A stretch of 64,000 nt of DNA from Chrysophaeum taylorii (lineage: Eukaryota; Sar; Pelagophyceae; Pelagomonadales; Pelagomonadaceae). The notes under the pieces are model-generated. The model was not told where the DNA came from. It was given only the letters and a program-made list of their open reading frames with translations, and searched no databases. The position numbers and the translations under genes are program-made. This document shows positions 1-8,604 of the stretch, piece after piece. Location: positions 62,001-126,000 of the forward strand of contig JAQMWT010000348.1 of NCBI GenBank assembly GCA_029834535.1. The letters are read 5' to 3'. The first letter of the stretch is position 1; each line of letters begins with the position of its first letter.

Positions 1-408
1 CCGGAACGTCGCCGCGAAGCTCTCGTCGGAAGCGGCGAGGGTTTGGAGCTCGGAGGACGCCGCGCGCTTGGTCGCCCACGACGCGGCCTCGCCAATCTGG
101 AAACGCGCCCGCAGCCGTTCCTCGAGATCAGACCCCCGGATTCGCCGCTCTTTATTCTTCGACCGCAGTTTTTTCAGCCGACTTTCCTTTACCTCTAGGG
201 CGAAATCATCCTCGTCCACCCACGCGTTTGTCGCTTCAGGTGGTGAAGGAGGTACGCCGCCCCGGTCCACGACGAACACTTCTTCCTGGTTTGTTTTCTC
301 CTCCTCCACGACCCCCGTCCCGAAAAGCTGCGAGGCGAGCCGGGCCTCCTCGGCCTCGAGCTCCTCGGGCGACGCCTTTCTCTTGTTGATTGACTTGGAG
401 AAGGACAT
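1..408 (-). CDS. UTP18: UTP18-like small-subunit processome protein, N-terminal part (runs off left edge)
   Basis: This is the first 136 codons of a gene whose remainder lies left of the window. The start ATG is at 408. The N-terminus is charged. An AWVDEDD motif at about residue 60 is followed by basic RLKKLR and then a GSDLEERLRARF helix and a W-A pair. This order (W-x-D-E-D-D, basic helix, LxxRLxxxF, WA) is the conserved N-terminal signature of UTP18/WDR50, a WD40 protein of the U3 snoRNP small-subunit processome that acts in nucleolar 18S rRNA maturation. The WD40 domain itself is not in view. The ATG lies only 23 bp after the stop of the upstream same-strand gene. Identification rests on recalled family motifs, not on a search. 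Confidence 0.75.
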   Translation of the reverse strand, partial: MSFSKSINKRKASPEELEAEEARLASQLFGTGVVEEEKTNQEEVFVVDRGGVPPSPPEATNAWVDEDDFALEVKESRLKKLRSKNKERRIRGSDLEERLRARFQIGEAASWATKRAASSELQTLAASDESFAATFR

Positions 409-431
409 TAGGGTTTTCGGATCACTATTCT

Positions 432-1023
432 TTAGGAGGGGCAGGTGATGAGGACGTGGTCGTCTTTGGTCTGGAAGAGCATGTCGCCCTCGTAGTAGAG
501 CCGCTTGCGTTTCTTGGCGCGCATCAGGATGCCGACTGCAGAAATAAATGAATTGCAAATCACCACAAGACTCACCGAGGCTGTCGCTGATGTCGGCGTA
601 GGTGTAGAAGAGGTCGCCAAAGGTGACGATGGTCGCGCCGTCCTGAGTGACGCCGATCTTGCGGATGACCTCGATTAGGTTGTCGATCTGCGTGTCGACC
701 CACGCCTTGCCTTTTTCCCACCGCTGTTCCGTCAGAGACCCGGGAGCCGGCGTCCCGTACCCGGCCTCTTTCGTCGCCGGCTTGTGGACTCCCTCGTAAT
801 GTTTGGAAAACACGTTCACCTTCTGCTCCGCGGCGATGGCCTCGGCGCGCCGCGACCACACCTTGGCGGTCTCCTGGACGAGCGTCTTTTCGAGGGCACT
901 CGGGTTCTCGCTGGTCGACAAGTGAGGGGGCTCGCGCTGCGCGGGGGGGGGGTCCTGCTGCTTGGGAATCCGCTTGGGGGGTTCCGGCTTGGGCCGGGGG
1001 GAGGGCTCCGGCTTGGCCTTGGC

Positions 1024-1063
<40 letters not shown>

Positions 1064-2697
1064 GGGGGGGGCTCCGGCTTGGCCTTGGCAGGCTGCTGCT
1101 GCTGCTGCTGCTGCTGCTTCTGGCGAGGGGGGGGCTCCGGCTTGGCCTTGGCCTTGGCAGGCTGCTGCTGCTGCTGGGAGCAATGGTCGTCGAAAAGGTC
1201 GCGTTTCTTCTTGAGAGCCTCAAGCTCAGCCTCTATGGCCTCACGTCGCGCGGCCTGATCTCTCCCGTCCTTCTCGGCCGCGCGCTTGGCGGCCTCCGCC
1301 GCGTCGATCCGTCCCCGCAGCTCGCGCCTATCCTTCTCGAGCTCGGCGACCCGGTCCTTGGCCCCGCGGAGCCTCGCGACCTCCCCCTCGAGCTCTTTGG
1401 TCTTGCGACCCAGCACCGACGCTCGCTCGCGCTCCTTCTCGAGGGCCTTGGTCCACGTGGCCGCCTGATTGTCGATCTTCGCCTCGGCATCCGCGCGCAG
1501 CCGCCGCTCCGCTTCGAGCTCGGCCTCCGCCGTCCTCCGCAAGCCCGTCATTTCCGCGCGCAGCTTCTCCGCTACGGCGTCGCGCGTCGCCGCGCGCTCG
1601 AGGTCCGAGATCTGCGCCCTCAGGGCCTCCTCGGTCCTCGCCGCTTCGGCCTCGACATCCTTTATCTTGCGCTTAAGTTTCTCCCGCTCCGCGTCGAGAG
1701 CCTTGCTCCACTTCTCCTCCTCGACCTTGGCGTTCCGCCGCACCTCTTCGAGCTCTGCGGCGACCGAACGGGTCTCGGCCTCGCGGGACTCGACGGTCTC
1801 GACGAGGCGGGCGGTCTCGGCGCGAGCCGCCTCGACCTCCGCCTCGAGGCCCCCGACCTTGGTCTCCAGCCCCTCGCACCGCTCCTCGAGGACTCGCGCT
1901 TCTTCTTCCGCGTGGCGCGCGAGCGCGGCCTCGCGCGCGGCCTTCGCCTCTGCGTCGTCCCGCAGCGCGGCCTCGCGCTCGGCCTTCGCCTCCGCCTCGT
2001 CCTTTAGCGCGGCCTCGCGCTCGGCCTTCGCCACTGCCTCGTCCCGCTGCGCCGACAACAAGTCCTCCGCCGCATCGCGTGGCGGCATCGCGGGCGGCGC
2101 AGTATCCTGCGGCTCCGGCACGAACGCGGGCGGCGCAGTATCCTGCGGCTCCGGCACGAACGCCGGCGGCTCCGAGTCCCGCGGCGATATCGCGGGCGGC
2201 TCGCCTCGCGGCGGAACCGGCGGAGGCGCCGTAGATTCCGGAACGTCCGGGCCTTTATGCACTGCCGTCGAGTGGCGGTGCATCGCGACCTTGGCGTACT
2301 GCGGGGGCAGGGCGTCCAACGGCTCCATCAGCCGTCGGACAACCCCGGCGACCGCGTGCATCCAGTACGTCTTCTCCGACGCCGACTGCGACGCGAAGTA
2401 CAGAACGCTCTCGAAGTCGCTGATCTGCCACCCGTGCGTGAACCCCGCCGCGTCGGCGACGAAGTGGTCCCCCGTCAGCTCCGCCGTTTTCACTGCCCGA
2501 ACATCCCCCGCCTTGCCGTAGATCTCGATCCGAGCGTTTCCGTAGATAAGCACGTGCCGCGCCGTCCACTTGACTTCCTTTCCCCCCGCGGCGAACTCCA
2601 TGTGCAGCAACGGGCCCTCCAGGATCGGCTTCTCCTTTCCTGGGGCTGTCGTCGGCGCACCCTTGGTCCCACTTCCGCGTCGCAGCGCAGACAGCAT
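432..2697 (-). CDS. PH domain - coiled coil - Gln-rich - Costars domain protein (two exons)
   Basis: Exon 1 is 576..2697 and exon 2 is 432..535; together they give 741 residues. Residues about 19-125 form a PH domain: HVLIYGNARIEIYG strand, then HGWQISDFESVLYF, and a C-terminal helix with YWMHAVAGVV. A Pro/Gly-rich linker follows, then a long Glu/Arg/Ala coiled coil (about 215-505), then a Gln-rich stretch with three runs of Q separated by PAKAKPEP-type repeats (about 505-580). The last ~85 residues are a Costars/ABRA fold: WEKGKAWVDTQIDNLIEVI, TFGDLFYTYADISDSLVGIL, YYEGDMLFQ. Costars domains are linked to actin and Rho/SRF signalling, so a membrane-cytoskeleton adaptor is plausible (inference). 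The first ATG in the open frame after an upstream in-frame TGA was taken as start. The glutamine runs are coded by pure CAG repeats, so they are likely length-variable. Confidence 0.8.
536..575 (-). other. 40-nt spliceosomal intron in the Costars-coding region
   Basis: On the minus strand it begins GTGAGTC and ends TTTCTGCAG. Removing it joins DISDSL to VGILMRAKK and restores the Costars motif, which supports it strongly. It contains no stop codon in the incoming frame. If retained, translation would therefore run past the normal TAA and into the UTP18 frame. Confidence 0.85.
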
Positions 2698-3251
2698 CTT
2701 CTTGTCGAGGGTTTGAAAATTAGGCTCGACCCTTTTGCCGCAAATCCCAAAAGTCAGTCAGTCTCGTCTTCTATCGTACTACTCTCCTCTGGAACCTGCC
2801 GCGAATTCACGAGTCGTTCCGAAGGCGCACCGAGGGGGGGGCTGGGCTGGGCTGGGCTGGCCGCCGCCGACCAGTCCTGGGTCTCAGGCAACGAAAGATC
2901 CTGCGAGACCCCAAGGCAGCCCATGATTCTACGGCGGCGGCGGCGGCGGCGAGATAGTTGATTATTCTCCATTGCGCGCGCGCGCTTTAAGCTTCTACCC
3001 TAGACGGCGATGCGTGTACGACCCAACTCTTCTTCTTCCGTGGCGAACGTGGAAGTTGGTGAGTGGAGCCCCGGTGGTCGATCGTGACTGAGGGTTAGGG
3101 TGTCGACTCAATTTTATGAGATTATTAAGGGTAAGTGTCGCGCCGTTATTCAATTCATATAGTGTGGAGGGCTCCAAAACCAAAAAAAAAGTTGGTACCA
3201 CCTCGTCGTACCAGTCGCCCCACAAACCAAACCGAGCCGATGACGGTCCTA
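2698..3251. other. Intergenic region with no gene seen
   Basis: It lies between the PH-Costars start and the sulfotransferase stop. It holds a G-rich run, a short (CGG)n tract near 2931-2950 and an alternating CG tract near 2973-2982. A 72-codon minus-strand frame here (2754-2972) is arginine repeat and is not convincing as a gene. It probably holds the promoter and 5' leader of the PH-Costars gene. Confidence 0.5.
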
Positions 3252-4175
3252 CTAGAGGGGGATGGTGGGCTTTGGATACTGGAGGCAGACGTAGTCCTGG
3301 TACAAGTAGTGGTCGACGATCTTTTGGCAGGCATCCGGGGCGGTGACCAAAAACCTGGCGGGGTCGATAGGGCCTTCCTTGACATTGTTTTTGGGGAGCT
3401 TGTGACCCTGGTTGACCACTTTGAGTGGGAGGTACTTGGCGAGCTCGTGAACTTCGGCGTCGAGGTTCTCGAGGTGCAAGATAAAATCGAACAGCCACGA
3501 AAACTGTTCGAGAAACCACATCACGGAAAGCGTGTGCCACCACATAGTCTTGAGGCCCGGCGGGTTGTGGAGATCCAGAACGCCGTCGCCGTGCGCAATC
3601 AGGTAGTCGACGTAACTTCGAAAACGGTCCTCTTCATTCGAATGATTCTTAAAAAACGGAGCACTATTCACGCACTCTTTGTCGAAGAAACACCGGTGAC
3701 GCAGCGTCCCGTACCCCGACAAAAACCGCCGCAGCGGATCCCTCACGACCGTGAACGCGCGCACGTGAGCGTCGAGATTCCGTTTTACCTTGGATTTTTT
3801 TGTCTGCCCGAACGATTTCATCGTCGTCGAACCCGTCTTTGGCACTTGCGCGTAGAACACGGGTTCTCTCGTTGTTGATTCGAAGAATTCGGCGATCGAA
3901 TCGCGGTAGTCCGGTCGCTCCGACGCTCGCGTGCGCCCGGCGATCGCATCCTCGACGGTGCGAACGGAAAACGAACCCATAAACCCGAACACTGAACCGC
4001 AAACTGGCCCGAGCCGCGGGTCCCTGTGGAACCGCGAATAACGGAACCCCAACGGCGGATCGTCCCACGCCCCTGACGCGTTGTAGCACCTCTCGCACCA
4101 CAACTCCGCCCTCCTCTCGGACGCGACGACGACGCTGCCGCACAACGCGATTGTTCTTGCTAACGTCGTCATCAT
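3252..4175 (-). CDS. Type II membrane sulfotransferase (Sulfotransfer_2-like)
   Basis: The protein has 307 residues. The N-terminus MMTTLARTIALCGSVVVA is a short hydrophobic signal-anchor, fitting a Golgi type II enzyme. The 5'-phosphosulfate-binding motif is VPKTGSTTM (about residue 133), and the 3'-phosphate-binding motif is VVRDPLRRFLSGY (about 165), with the expected R and S. These are the two PAPS-binding signatures of carbohydrate sulfotransferases, which move sulfate from PAPS to a glycan hydroxyl. The C-terminal half carries W/H-rich segments typical of the family, but the acceptor cannot be told from sequence. A longer open frame extends upstream to 4208 only from a TTG; the two adjacent ATGs (4175, 4172) just before the signal-anchor are the better start. 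A TATA-like run (4188-4197) lies just upstream. Confidence 0.85.
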   Translation of the reverse strand: MMTTLARTIALCGSVVVASERRAELWCERCYNASGAWDDPPLGFRYSRFHRDPRLGPVCGSVFGFMGSFSVRTVEDAIAGRTRASERPDYRDSIAEFFESTTREPVFYAQVPKTGSTTMKSFGQTKKSKVKRNLDAHVRAFTVVRDPLRRFLSGYGTLRHRCFFDKECVNSAPFFKNHSNEEDRFRSYVDYLIAHGDGVLDLHNPPGLKTMWWHTLSVMWFLEQFSWLFDFILHLENLDAEVHELAKYLPLKVVNQGHKLPKNNVKEGPIDPARFLVTAPDACQKIVDHYLYQDYVCLQYPKPTIPL

Positions 4176-5808
4176 CGTCCTGACCCCTATATTTAAACGA
4201 GTAAACAACCTTTAGGATACTAAGTCACAGCGTTGGGAATTCATTCACGGAGCTCGCTTCACTACCTCCTTCGTTGTGTCTCACCACAATTCATCTATAG
4301 AGGTGGAGGATAATGTTGTTGTAGGAAAAAAAAGGCGGAACTCAATGCGGAGAACAAGAACGAAATGAATTTTGCGACGTCGACGCTGAACACGCGCCCG
4401 GCTAAAATGGACGATCAACTCTGCAGATCCAAGGTGTGGTGAGACGCCATCTGCAGGAAGGAATATCATCCTCCTGACCGCGCCAGTGGGAAGGCGACGC
4501 ACTTGTGTATCCTGTGCGCATGAAGGTGACACGGGCTCCACCTAGCAGAGAACCTACCTAGCCTCTTGCCCACATTTAGGCTGCGCATCCGGGGGACGAG
4601 CTGGCCGCCAAAAAGTTAGTTCACCAAGAAACAGAAGACAGACGAAGAAAGGGATGGCGAGATGGCGGCCGTGCTACTTCCGAGCCAGCCACTCAATGCA
4701 CTCTGGCCCTGATGGTATTCTCGGGTCGGCACGGGCGAGACAGACAAAGTTGCCCGACCCTACTGTGCATGAACAATAATTTCATTGCGGCGGCCCGGAT
4801 CATCACTATTTTCGACGTCGTCCTGAGGGCGAATCAAAAAACGCCCGAAGCAACATCCATCGACTAATAATAATGCAGAAAATACAGAATACCATCTACT
4901 GCCGTTGACTCCACATCCGCCCCGAAACACGAATGAGCCTTAGAGCACCAGGCCCAGGCGATAGGGGGCGGGGTGCAGAAAAACAAGTGGCGTTCACTTC
5001 ACCAAGGTTCACGATCGCCCGCCCTGACCCTGTTCACTTCAACTCGCTTCACCAGACTTTGCGTGGTGATGTGGTTCACATACACTGGTAACGCTGGATA
5101 CATTTCGTCGAGCGCCCGCGAAACCGCCTGCCGAAAAAAGTCTCTTATTACGCGGAGATATCCTACCCCTAGACCCTTGTGTACGTACTAGGAGGTTGTG
5201 GTCTTTTTGACAGTGTAATTCGAACTCCTTGCGCTAGACGACGTTTTTGGTGTATGCCCCTGGTGCAGCGGGTGACGAAGTCGTTGTTCTCAGCGCATAA
5301 GGCGAAGTCGCTCGGTTTGCCGACGGCGCAATCCTTCCTTTATCAAAAGACAGCAAACCACGAAAGGAAGCTTTGAGTACAAACAACTCAAAGAAGGAGG
5401 AACGGCGGATAGTTAGTGGTAGGAAGGAGATTCGGAAGACACATCTGATTGAGGAGGCCGGAACATAAAGGAGCGCGGAGTTCCGAGTGGGCTTGCACGT
5501 AATCGTAAATTCCACACATCGTCGTCCACGTACATGCATCGTTAGTCGACATGGCGCCTTGGTCTTCGCAACCCATCAGGTCAAAAAGAACTCTCGGGTT
5601 CTAGTTGTCGCGCGCTCAAAATCTTCTAATAGAACCTTGCTTGCTTGAAACGGAGATTGTTGGCCATCCCTCCCGCAAAGTAATAAGTGTGTCGCCCATA
5701 AAAACATACCGATTACGACGACCCGATTACGACGACGACGGCTTTGATGTACAAAAACGGGAGCTTTGTGTGAGACTTTTTATCACTCACAGCCCCTATA
5801 CTCTATTA
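4176..5808. other. 1.6-kb gene-free, lower-GC intergenic stretch
   Basis: Short frames occur on both strands (for example minus 5388-5576 and 4281-4541), but none shows a family motif, a convincing start or consistent coding bias. Base composition is nearer 50% GC than the neighbouring genes. No terminal repeats were seen. The right edge is the A at 5808 that flanks the first Helitron-like copy. It may be decayed mobile DNA, but I cannot show this. Confidence 0.4.
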
Positions 5809-5829
5809 TCCTAACTACTAATCGACAGA

Positions 5830-5868
<39 letters not shown>

Positions 5869-7463
5869 TTGTCCCTCGATTTAGGGTAAGGATCATGTAG
5901 GCGCGAGAGTAAGCATCAGGTAGGCGCGAGAGCCAGAAAGTGATCCTCCAAGCCGTCTACGGCGACCTCGCAGACTATTTCCACGACCCGCGGCGGCTCT
6001 TTCAGCGCGCCATTCTCACGCCCCGTCGAAACGATGTTGTCGATGCGGACAACGCGCGCATGACCGCGGCCTTTTTTTCCCGGAGACGAGGCGTCGGAGT
6101 TCTTTTCGGCTGACTAGGCTGGGTCGGAAGACGACGCCTCGCTCTTTACAGTAGAGTTTTCAACTCCCTGACAACCAACGGCATGCTGACTTTGATCGCG
6201 AGCTTAATGTCTTCGCAACCTCGACCCGTCGCACGGCCACTGCAACGGTACCAGATACATGATCGATCGTGTCGTTGTCACCGAGGCTCCTCCAACCTGT
6301 ATCCCGTAAGGCCCGCCGACGCCAAACGATCACCAAGAGCCAGGGCCAGACGCCCCGCGAGGTCGGCGTCCTCTTTCCCAAGCCCGTCTTCTGCCACGTC
6401 CAGCTCTACGTGGCTCTCTGTCGATCGGCAACCCCGAGGAGATATACTCATCTGGGTCGACGACTCCACCCTACCCCACACGTGCTGCGCAATACCGATA
6501 AGCCCCCTCCCGGCGTCTACACGCGCACGGTAGGTGAACTTACCGGGACCACGTGAACTTACTGAGGTTTGAGATTGGGACTAGGTGAACTAAGTGACCA
6601 GGTGAACTTACTGGGACCAAGTGAACTTACTGGGGTTTTTAGAGTGAACGCAAGGGCTAGCGGCGTGTACGGATCAAAGCAGCTTAGATTGGCGGAGGTG
6701 AGAGCGACGAGCTCGAAGGAGAGTGGGGTGAGTGGATGTGAGCACGAGTGGGCTTACGCCGAACTTACTGGGGTTAGAGATTGGGACTAGGTGAACTTAC
6801 TGGGACCAGGTGAACTTACTGGGGTTAGAGATTGGGACCAGGTGAATGATCGATCGTGTCGTTGTCACCGAGGCTCCTCCAACCTGTATCCCGTAAGGCC
6901 CGCCGACGCCAAACGATCACCAAGAGCCAGGGCCAGACGCCCCGCGAGGTCGGCGTCCTCTTTCCCAAGCCCGTCTTCTGCCACGTCCAGCTCTACGTGG
7001 CTCTCTGTCGATCGGCAACCCCGAGGAGATATACTCATCTGGGTCGACGACTCCACCCTACCCCACACGTGCTGCGCAATACCGATAAGCCCCCTCCCGG
7101 CGTCTACACGCGCACGGTAGGTGAACTTACTGGGACCACGTGAACTTACTGAGGTTTGAGATTGGGACTAGGTGAACTAAGTGACCAGGTGAACTTACTG
7201 GGACCAAGTGAACTTACTGGGGTTTTTAGAGTGAACGCAAGGGCTAGCGGCGTGTACGGATCAAAGCAGCTTAGATTGGCGGAGGTGAGAGCGACGAGCT
7301 CGAAGGAGAGTGGGGTGAGTGGATGTGAGCACGAGTGGGCTTACGCCGAACTTACTGGGGTTAGAGATTGGGACTAGGTGAACTTACTGGGACCAGGTGA
7401 ACTTACTGGGGTTAGAGATTGGGACCAGGTGAACTTACTGGCGAACTTACTGGCCTGCACTTG
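5809..7463 (+). mobile_element. Helitron-like repeat, copy A (with internal 587-bp duplication)
   Basis: The copy starts TCCTAACTACTAATCGACAG after an A at 5808, followed by a (TGTC/TGTT) run and CCCTCGATTTAGGGTAAGG. Its central part encodes pieces of a PIF1/Helitron helicase C-terminus in more than one frame: RAILTPRRNDVVDADNARM, FNSLTTNGM, CNGTRYMIDRVVVTEAP, then TKSQGQTPREVGV and LPKPVFCHVQLYVALCR (motif VI region). The 3' part is a minisatellite of GTGAACTTACTGGGACCA-like units ending GGCCTGCACTTG. The helicase is decayed, with frame changes between the pieces, so the copy cannot be autonomous. The 3' half is duplicated in tandem. Confidence 0.75.
6259..7432 (+). repeat. Near-perfect 587-bp tandem duplication inside copy A
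   Basis: Bases 6259-6845 recur at 6846-7432. I see one difference over 587 bp (C near 6544 versus T near 7131). The duplicated unit runs from the CNGTRYMIDR-coding point through most of the 3' minisatellite. Both breakpoints lie at an ATGATCGATCG sequence following GTGA/TAC. The near-identity marks a recent event. Confidence 0.85.
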
Positions 7464-8512
7464 TCCTAACTACTAATCGACAGATGTTTGTCTGTCTGTC
7501 TGTCTGTTTGTCTGTTTGTCCCTCGATTTAGGGTAAGGATCAGGTTGGCCCACGAGGCAGACAGTGATCCTCCAAGCCGTCTACGGCGACCTCGCAGACT
7601 ATTTCCACGACCCGCGGCGGCTCTTTCGGCGCGCCATTCTCACGCCAAGTCGAAACGATGTTGTCGATGCTGACAACGCGCGCATGACCGCGGCCTTTTT
7701 TTACCGGAGACGAGGCGTCGGAGTTCTTTTCGGCCGACTAGGTTGGGTCGGAAGACGACGCCTCGCTCTCAAGAGTCGAGTTTTGAACTCCCCGACAACC
7801 AACGGCATGCTGACTTTGATCGCGAGCTTAAAGTCTTCGCAACCTCGACCCGTCGCACGGCCACTGCAACGGTACCAGATACATGATCGATCGTTTCGTT
7901 GTCACCGAGGCTCCTCCAACCTGTATCCCTTAAGGCCCGCCTACGCCAAACGATCACCAAGAGCCAGGGCCAGACGCCCCGCGAGGTCGGCGTCCTCTTG
8001 CCTACAAGCCCGTCTTCTGTCACGTCCAGCTCTACGTGGCTCTCTGTCGATCGGCAACCCCGAGGATATGCTCTTCTGAGTCGACGACTCCACCCTACCC
8101 CACACGTGCTGCGCAATACCGATAAGCCCCCTCCCGGCGTCTACACGCGCACTGTAGGTGAACTTACTGGGACGAGGTGAACTTACTGGGGTTTGAGATT
8201 GGGGTTAGGGATTAGGTGAACTTAGTGACCAGGTGAACTTACTGGGACCAGATGAACTTACTGAGGGTTTTAAGAGTAAACTCAAGGTTAGCGGCGTGTG
8301 CGGATCAAGGCAGCTTCGATTGGTGGAGGCGGGAGCGACGAGCTCGAAGGAGTGGGGTGTGAGCACGAGTGGGTTTACGCCGAACTTACTGGGGTTAGAG
8401 ATTTGGACTAGGTGAACTTACTTATTCAAAAAAATTCAAGAAACTTACTGGGACCAGGTGAACTTACTGGGGTTAGAGATTGGGACTAGGTGAACTTACT
8501 GACCTGCACTTG
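7464..8512 (+). mobile_element. Helitron-like repeat, copy B
   Basis: It begins TCCTAACTACTAATCG directly after the CACTTG end of copy A and ends GACCTGCACTTG before a T at 8513. It has the same helicase pieces as copy A (FCHVQLYVALC equivalent is FCHVQLYVALCR-like with a local frame change) and a more diverged 3' minisatellite. With copy A it forms a head-to-tail pair flanked by A on the left and T on the right. Its end lies 92 bp beyond the stop of the EF-hand/LRR gene. Confidence 0.75.
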
Positions 8513-8604
8513 TTAGGTCATAAACGGATCCGCAGGCCTCGGAAGGGAGGCAGCATTATAGTAGTACCATTTACAAGAAGAACACGAGGCCCTTTTGGGG
8601 GTTG

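Noticed and set aside
784-2007. Long plus-strand open frame with poly-Leu runs
   Set aside because: It is the antisense of the CAG-repeat and coiled-coil part of the PH-Costars gene and shows no domain.
2754-2972. 72-codon minus frame as first exon of the PH-Costars gene
   Set aside because: It is a CGG-repeat Arg run plus low-complexity sequence, with no good splice donor into the PH frame.
5821-5875. TGTC-rich repeats as a CRISPR-like or satellite array
   Set aside because: They are a simple tetranucleotide run inside the Helitron-like 5' end, and the genome is eukaryotic.
7520-7540. TTTAGGG in the repeat as a telomere-like signal
   Set aside because: Only one unit per copy, inside a longer unrelated conserved stretch.
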